This document shows, piece by piece, positions 58,988-64,000 of a stretch of DNA of 64,000 bases. This DNA is from DATMER01 sp035556715. Its GTDB lineage: Bacteria; Acidobacteriota; Thermoanaerobaculia; Multivoradales; UBA5704. The notes beneath the pieces are model-generated. The model was not told the DNA's origin, did no database searches, and saw only the letters and a list, made by a program, of their open reading frames with translations. Position numbers and translations under genes: made by a program. The DNA lies in the NCBI GenBank assembly GCA_035556715.1, contig DATMER010000029.1, forward strand, positions 40,357-104,356. Direction: 5' to 3'. Position 1 is the stretch's first letter. The number at the start of each line of letters is the position of its first letter.

Positions 58988-60366
58988 AGCTCGCCCAGGC
59001 GATCCAGCAACCGCGCAACGGAGCGGATCCCGTTGTAGAAGTGGCTGATGTTGAACTTTTCGTTGGGAGAGTGGAGGCCGTCGTCGGACAGGCCGAAACC
59101 CAGCAGGAGCACCGGCGCGTTCAGCACCGAAGCGAAGGTGGACACGATGGGGATCGAGCCCCCCTCGCGGATGCGCACCGGCCGCGCGCCCCAGATGTCT
59201 TCCATCGCTTCCAGAGCGGCGTCCACGATCGGACCCTCGGCTTCGACGATCACCGGGTCGGCTCCGTGCAGGGACTCCACCTCGACCTTGACTCCCTTGG
59301 GGGCGATCGAGTGGACGTAGTCGGTGAACAGCTTCGCGATCTTCTTCGGCTCCTGGTCCGGCACCAGCCGCATGGAGACCTTGGCGCCGCCCCACGACGG
59401 GAGCACGGTCTTCGCACCCTTGCCCATGTAGCCGCCGAAGATGCCATTCACGTCGCAGGTCGGCCGTGCCCAGGTGCGCTCGCGGGTGGAGTAGCTCTCC
59501 TCGCCGAACAGCTCGGGCACGCCGAGCTCGGCCTGGTACTCGCTCTCGTTGAACGGCAGGGCGCCGAACTCCTTGCGCTCCCAATCTTCCAGGGGCCGCA
59601 CGTCGTCGTAGAAACCCGGGATCAGGATCCTGCCGGTCTTCTCGTCCTGCAGCTTCGCGATGATCTGGCACAGGGCGTTGAGCGGGTTCCTCACCGCGCC
59701 GCCGAAGGTGCCGGAGTGCAGGTCCCGGTTCGGGCCGGTGACCTTGATCTCCATGTAGGCCAGCCCCTTGAGGCCGTAGATCAGCGACGGCTGACCGGGA
59801 GCGTAGAGGGAGGTATCGGAGACCACCACTGCGTCGGCCTTGAGCTTGTTGCCGCCGTCCTTGCGGACATACTCGTCGATGGCGTGCCCTCCCGCCTCCT
59901 CCTCGCCCTCGACCAGGAACTTGACGTTCACCGGCAGCGTGCCGCGCTCGGCGAGCATCGCCGCCACCGCCTTGACATGGGTATACGACTGACCCTTGTC
60001 GTCCGTCGAGCCGCGGGCGACCAGCTTGTCCCCCTCGACTGTCGGCTCGAACGGCGGGTTGCGCCACAGGTCGACCGGATCGACCGGCTGCACGTCGTAA
60101 TGGCCGTAGAAAAGGACCGTCGGCTTGCCCGGCGCGCCGAGCCACTCGCCGTAGACCAGCGGATGGCCGTCGGTCTCGATGCGCTCGGCCGTGAGGCCCG
60201 CGTCGCGCATCTTGCCGAGCAGGAACTCGCTCGCCCGCCACACGTCGTCGCGGTAGGCCGGGTCGGTCGAGATCGAGGGAATCCGGATGTAGTCCTTCAG
60301 CTCTTCGAGGTAGGTCTCTTTCTCGGCCTCGATACGATCGAGCACGTCCTGGGAACTGGTTGCCAC
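58984..60366 (-). CDS. M20 family metallodipeptidase
   Basis: A 460-residue two-zinc dipeptidase of the carnosinase-like branch. Zinc ligands: GHYDVQPVDP (about 87-96), GSTDDKGQ (about 118-125), EGEEEAGG (about 153-160), and DTSLYA (about 188); the dimerisation lid domain occupies about 200-360. LLLGFGLSDDGLHSPNEKF carries the last ligand His. Cytoplasmic, no signal peptide. Substrate probably X-His or similar dipeptides. Confidence 0.94.
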   Translation of the reverse strand: MATSSQDVLDRIEAEKETYLEELKDYIRIPSISTDPAYRDDVWRASEFLLGKMRDAGLTAERIETDGHPLVYGEWLGAPGKPTVLFYGHYDVQPVDPVDLWRNPPFEPTVEGDKLVARGSTDDKGQSYTHVKAVAAMLAERGTLPVNVKFLVEGEEEAGGHAIDEYVRKDGGNKLKADAVVVSDTSLYAPGQPSLIYGLKGLAYMEIKVTGPNRDLHSGTFGGAVRNPLNALCQIIAKLQDEKTGRILIPGFYDDVRPLEDWERKEFGALPFNESEYQAELGVPELFGEESYSTRERTWARPTCDVNGIFGGYMGKGAKTVLPSWGGAKVSMRLVPDQEPKKIAKLFTDYVHSIAPKGVKVEVESLHGADPVIVEAEGPIVDAALEAMEDIWGARPVRIREGGSIPIVSTFASVLNAPVLLLGFGLSDDGLHSPNEKFNISHFYNGIRSVARLLDRLGEL

Positions 60367-60369
60367 GGT

Positions 60370-60987
60370 TCAGCCCTCCTCTTCACTCTGGTCGCTTGCC
60401 CGCGGGAGTCTAGCAGAGTCCCCCGCCAGGCTGGCGAGGCGGCGGAGGTTCACCCCGTTCACGAGAAAGTGCCCCACGACAGGCGCCAGAAGATTGCCGC
60501 GCCAGTCCATCAGCCCGCCGAACAGACCGCCGGCCAGGACCGCGAACAGAGTCCAGACGTGGAAGGCCCTCCCCGGGCCGGTGTGGAGGACGGCGAACAG
60601 CACGGTCGCCGGGAGCCACCCCCACTGCCCCTGGACCGCGCCGCGGAAGAACAGCTCCTCGGCGAAGCCCGAGAGCACGGCCAGGGAGAAGGCCTCCGAG
60701 GCGCTCAGGGGACCCAGGACGCCGGCGAGCTGGGTCTCGAGCTGGCGGGCCAGGGGAAAGACCTTCTCGGCTCCCCACCAGAGGCCGAGGAGCAGCAGGC
60801 CGGAGCCGATGCCGAGCAGCAGGTCGATCCACCATCCGTCCCGGTCAATGAAGAGGCTCAGGGGGATCGGCCCGTCCAGGCGGATCCCGATCCACAGGAT
60901 GCCCGCCACGGCCATCATCAGGTAGATCACCCAGCCGAGACGGTAGAGGCGCCCCGGCTCGGGCGAGCTTGGGAACTGCGGCTCCAA
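60370..60987 (-). CDS. CPBP family intramembrane glutamic endopeptidase
   Basis: A 205-residue membrane protein with about six helices. The motif GFAEELFFRGAVQG (about 106-119) gives the catalytic E-E-x-x-x-R, and VLFAVLHTGPGRAF (about 128-141) and VVGHFLVNGVNL supply the His and Asn/His of motifs 2-3. Family members process prenylated or signal proteins. It lies in a unit with the peptidase, 3 bp upstream of it. Confidence 0.92.
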   Translation of the reverse strand: MEPQFPSSPEPGRLYRLGWVIYLMMAVAGILWIGIRLDGPIPLSLFIDRDGWWIDLLLGIGSGLLLLGLWWGAEKVFPLARQLETQLAGVLGPLSASEAFSLAVLSGFAEELFFRGAVQGQWGWLPATVLFAVLHTGPGRAFHVWTLFAVLAGGLFGGLMDWRGNLLAPVVGHFLVNGVNLRRLASLAGDSARLPRASDQSEEEG

Positions 60988-60994
60988 CGGCAGC

Positions 60995-61651
60995 CTACTC
61001 GTCGAACTTCTTGCCCGTCTTGTTCCAGTCGGATAGGAAGCGTTCCAGTCCGCTGTCGGTCAGAGGGTGCTTGTAGAGCTGCTCCAGGACCTTGAACGGC
61101 AGCGTGGCCACGTCGGCCCCGAGCTGCGCGGACTGGACGATGTGCACCGGATGACGCACCGACGCCACCAGCACCTTGGTGTCGAAATCGTAGGCGCGGT
61201 AGATGGTCACGACCTGGTCGATGAGGAGCATGCCGTCTTCACTGATGTCGTCGAGCCGCCCGATGAACGGGGAGATGTACGCCGCTCCGGCCTTCGCCGC
61301 GAGCAGGGCCTGGGCCGCGGAGAAGCAGAGGGTGACGTTGCAGCGGATCCCCTCCTTGAGCAGCTCGCGGACGGCCCGCAGCCCCGCCGGGGTGAGCGGT
61401 ACCTTGACCACCACGTTCTCGGCCAGCCCGGCCAGGCGGCGGCCCTGCTCCATCATCTCTCCGAACTCCGTGGCCAGCACCTCGCCGGACACGGGTCCCG
61501 GCACCAGGCGCGCGATCTCCTGCACGGTCCGGAGGTAAGGCAGGCCCATCTTCGCGATCAGGCTCGGGTTGGTGGTGATGCCGTCGACCATGCCCCATTC
61601 GAGGCCGGTCTCGATCTCTTTGATGTCGGCGGTATCGAGAAAGAACTCCAT
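60995..61651 (-). CDS. fsa: fructose-6-phosphate aldolase / transaldolase-like
   Basis: A 218-residue small transaldolase-family enzyme. N-terminal MEFFLDTADIKEIETGLEWG, DGITTNPSLIAKMG (about 28-41), and the Schiff-base Lys in VVVKVPLTPAGLRAV (about 86). The size and motifs fit the FSA/TalC group; whether it acts as transaldolase or aldolase is undecided from sequence. Confidence 0.92.
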   Translation of the reverse strand: MEFFLDTADIKEIETGLEWGMVDGITTNPSLIAKMGLPYLRTVQEIARLVPGPVSGEVLATEFGEMMEQGRRLAGLAENVVVKVPLTPAGLRAVRELLKEGIRCNVTLCFSAAQALLAAKAGAAYISPFIGRLDDISEDGMLLIDQVVTIYRAYDFDTKVLVASVRHPVHIVQSAQLGADVATLPFKVLEQLYKHPLTDSGLERFLSDWNKTGKKFDE

Positions 61652-61726
61652 GCGGGGGGTCCTCCGTGCGCGAGAGTGATCGGGGAAGCGGTTGCCTCCC
61701 CGTCGGAGTCTATACGGAGGAGAGGG

Positions 61727-64000
61727 CTAGTGGACGGTCTCCGGCCCTTCGTCGTCTCCGAGGTCTTCGTCTTCCAGGGGCTCCTCGAAGTCCTCCTCGG
61801 GCGCGGCTTCCAACTCCAGCTCGGGCGCGAAGACCTCGGTCACGGGCTCGCCGTCTCCGCCATTGCCGCCATTGCCATCACTGCCATCCCCTTCCACCAG
61901 CACCTCCTCCTCGCGCTCCACCTTGGCGATGGCGACGAGCTTGTCCTCGCCGTACGGGTTCATGAGCCGGACGCCCTGGGTCGAGCGGCCCACGAGGCGG
62001 ACCCCCGAGACGTTGATGCGGATGATCATCCCTTCCTGGGTGATGAGCATCAGGCCGTCGCTTTCCGTCACGAAGCGGGCGCCGACGACCTCGCCGGTCT
62101 TCGGGGTCACCCGTAGGTTGATGATGCCCATGCCACCGCGGTTCTGCTTGCGGTAATCCTCGATCGGAGTCCGCTTGCCGTAGCCGCGCTCCGTGACCGA
62201 GAGGATCTCGCCGTGCGGATCGAGCGCCTCCATGCCCACGAGCCGGTCCCCCCCGCGCAGGGTGATGCCGCGCACGCCGTAGGTCGCCCGCCCCATGGGC
62301 CGGACGTCGCTCTCCGGGAAGCGGATCGCGAAGCCTTTGGACGTGGCCAGGAGAATGTCCTTGGTGCCGTCGGTCTCGCGCACGGCGAGGAGCTTGTCCC
62401 CCTCGTCGATATTGATGCCGATGATGCCGCCCACCCGCGGGTTGGCGTAGGCCGACAGCTCGGTCTTCTTGACCGTGCCGCTGGCCGTGGCGAAGACGAG
62501 GAAGCGGTCCTCGGGGAACTCGCGCACCGACACGGTCGTCGCGACCCGCTCCTTGGCCTCCAGGTTCAGCAGGTTCACGATCGCCTTGCCGCGCGCGGCC
62601 GGGCCGGCCTCGGGGATCTCGTGCACCTTGAGCCAGTGCACGCGCCCGCTCTCCGTGAAAGCGAGGATGTAGCTGTGCGCCGAGGCCACGTAGAGGTGCT
62701 CGACGTAGTCGTCCTCGCGCGTGGCCATGCCGGTGCGGCCACGGCCGCCGCGGTTCTGGGCGCGGTAGAGGGTCAGCGGCGAGCGCTTCACATAGCCCGC
62801 CTTGGTGACCGTGATCACCATGGGCTCGTCCGCGATCATGTCCTCGATCGAGATGTCCAGCATCTCGGGGACGATCTCGGTCCGCCGCTTGTCCCCGTAG
62901 AGCTCCTTGAGCTCGCCGAGCTCGCGCTTGATCTCCTCCAGCACCAACTGGTCGGAGCCGAGGATCGCGCGCAGCCGCTCGATCGTGATCATCAGCTCGC
63001 GGTACTCCTCCACCACCTTCTCGCGCTCCAATCCGGTCAGGCGCTGCAGGCGCATGTCGAGGATCGCCTGCGCCTGGACTTCGGACAGCGCGAAGCCGGT
63101 CATCAGGTTCTCCCGGGCCTGGGCTGGAGTGGAGCTGGCGCGGATCGTCGCGATCACTTCGTCCAGGTGGTCGAGGGCCTTGAGGATGCCCTCCAGAATG
63201 TGAGCGCGCTCCTCGGCCTTGCGCAGGTCGAAGCGCGAGCGCCGGATGATGACCGTCTTGCGATGGTTCAAGAAATGGTAGAGCAGCTCCTTGAGCGTCA
63301 TCACCCGCGGCTGGTTGTCCACGATGGCCAGCAGGATGATGCCGAACGTGGTCTGCATCTGGGTCATCTTGTACAGCGAGTTCAGGATGACCTCGGGCAC
63401 CTCGTTGCGCTTGACGTCGAGCACGATCCGGATGCCCTCGCGGTCGGACTCGTCGCGCAGGTCGGAGATCCCTTCGATCTTCTTTTCACGGATCAGCTCG
63501 GCCATGCGCTCGATCAGCTTGGCCTTGTTGACCTGATAGGGGATCTCGGTCACGACGATCGACTGGCGCTCGCCTTTGATATGGGTTTCGATCCCGGCCC
63601 GGGCGCGCACCTGCATGATGCCGCGGCCGGTGGTGTAGGCCGCGCGGATGCCAGCCAGGCCGTGAATGTAGCCCGCGGTCGGGAAGTCCGGGCCCGGGAT
63701 GGCCCCCATGAGCTCGTCGATCGTGACATCCGGGTTGTCGATCATCAGGAGCAGCGCGTCGACCACCTCGCCGAGGTTGTGCGGCGGGATGTTCGTGGCC
63801 ATGCCGACCGCGATGCCGGAGCCGCCGTTGACCAGGAGGTTGGGCACGCGCGCGGGCAGGACCATCGGCTCGGTCTCGGAGCCGTCGTAGTTCGGTACCC
63901 AGTCGACCGTGTCCTTGTCGATGTCGTCGCGGAGCATCTCCTCGGCGAGCTTCATCAGGCGGACCTCGGTGTACCGCATGGCCGCCGGGTTGTCGCCGTC
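61727..64000 (-). CDS. gyrA: DNA gyrase subunit A (5' truncated by window)
   Basis: Type IIA topoisomerase A subunit. The visible 757 residues begin just before the active-site Tyr in AAMRYTEVRL, which is therefore included. Then the DNA-gate and tower domains (NYDGSETEPMVLPARVPNLLVNG, IPPHNLGEVV), the coiled coil, and a C-terminal beta-pinwheel with the gyrase box-like RAQNRGGRGRTGM. The C-terminus is acidic (EDEDLGDDEG) after a Gly/Asp-rich linker. The frame is open to the window edge; the N-terminal about 120 residues are missing. Confidence 0.96.
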   Translation of the reverse strand, partial: DGDNPAAMRYTEVRLMKLAEEMLRDDIDKDTVDWVPNYDGSETEPMVLPARVPNLLVNGGSGIAVGMATNIPPHNLGEVVDALLLMIDNPDVTIDELMGAIPGPDFPTAGYIHGLAGIRAAYTTGRGIMQVRARAGIETHIKGERQSIVVTEIPYQVNKAKLIERMAELIREKKIEGISDLRDESDREGIRIVLDVKRNEVPEVILNSLYKMTQMQTTFGIILLAIVDNQPRVMTLKELLYHFLNHRKTVIIRRSRFDLRKAEERAHILEGILKALDHLDEVIATIRASSTPAQARENLMTGFALSEVQAQAILDMRLQRLTGLEREKVVEEYRELMITIERLRAILGSDQLVLEEIKRELGELKELYGDKRRTEIVPEMLDISIEDMIADEPMVITVTKAGYVKRSPLTLYRAQNRGGRGRTGMATREDDYVEHLYVASAHSYILAFTESGRVHWLKVHEIPEAGPAARGKAIVNLLNLEAKERVATTVSVREFPEDRFLVFATASGTVKKTELSAYANPRVGGIIGINIDEGDKLLAVRETDGTKDILLATSKGFAIRFPESDVRPMGRATYGVRGITLRGGDRLVGMEALDPHGEILSVTERGYGKRTPIEDYRKQNRGGMGIINLRVTPKTGEVVGARFVTESDGLMLITQEGMIIRINVSGVRLVGRSTQGVRLMNPYGEDKLVAIAKVEREEEVLVEGDGSDGNGGNGGDGEPVTEVFAPELELEAAPEEDFEEPLEDEDLGDDEGPETVH

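Overview
This is a high-GC, gene-dense bacterial chromosome segment with no rRNA, tRNA, CRISPR or phage structural genes that I can see. The gene mix (GWxTD lipoprotein, DUF3467, DUF2911, a radical SAM/B12-like protein, secreted proteins ending in a PCRLVDTR-type domain) most resembles Acidobacteriota, perhaps Thermoanaerobaculia-like; that placement is inference from family distribution, and Myxococcota-like lineages are the main alternative.

Layout. 0-6.3 kb: C-terminal part of a large NAD-glutamate dehydrogenase, a membrane protein, an NYN/LOTUS RNase-like protein, an HD hydrolase. 6.3-8.1 kb: a gene graveyard with a helically periodic palindrome array (array A, copy 1), a frameshifted membrane protein and a broken nitrilase. 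8.1-20.4 kb: DUF1287 protein, ADP-forming acyl-CoA synthetase, GNAT, a small-protein/nucleotidyltransferase pair, lipid kinase, ruvB, secreted protein, hutI, two tandem FKBPs, an M49-like lipoprotein peptidase, another secreted protein. 20.3-24.6 kb: a tight assimilatory sulfate-reduction/siroheme operon (sulfite reductase, cysH, an unknown gene, siroheme dehydrogenase, SUMT). 24.9-31.6 kb: GWxTD lipoprotein, DUF3467, glycerate kinase, Wzm/Wzt-like polysaccharide exporter, YfhO-like membrane protein.

31.6-35.0 kb is a second lower-GC graveyard: WD40-like protein, a gene remnant, array B, a 159-bp inverted copy of the nitrilase 3' end, a hypothetical protein, and array A copy 2, inverted relative to copy 1. 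35.0-42.8 kb: radical SAM protein, YceI, then a type III polyketide synthase cluster (FAD oxidoreductase, fatty acyl-AMP ligase, ACP, isoprenylcysteine-type methyltransferase, PKS) that looks like a phenolic-lipid pathway with dedicated starter loading. 42.9-47.8 kb: an ArsM-centred operon (DUF2064 transferase, arsenite methyltransferase-like enzyme, radical SAM, metallophosphoesterase-like protein with altered metal motifs, FAD oxidoreductase), probably making an organoarsenical. 47.9-50.7 kb: ParB-like/phosphatase pair, ferrochelatase, DUF2911.

50.8-55.5 kb is the most unusual island: bounded by near-identical 33-bp direct repeats, it holds an orphan AbrB antitoxin with a decayed vapC, and a strikingly AT-richer gene for a 1275-residue protein combining a PD-(D/E)XK-like domain, a TPR superhelix, a GreA/GreB C-terminal-like domain and a PIN-like domain. 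I consider it a candidate undescribed defence or surveillance protein. 55.5-64 kb: Uma2 nuclease, array C, HAD phosphatase, NDP-sugar transferase, CYTH, M20 peptidase, CPBP protease, transaldolase, gyrA (5' end outside the window).

The other main discovery is that three non-homologous intergenic arrays (A, B, C) share one architecture: degenerate palindromes repeating every 20-22 bp (two helical turns), each array with its own consensus. All identity statements were made by eye.
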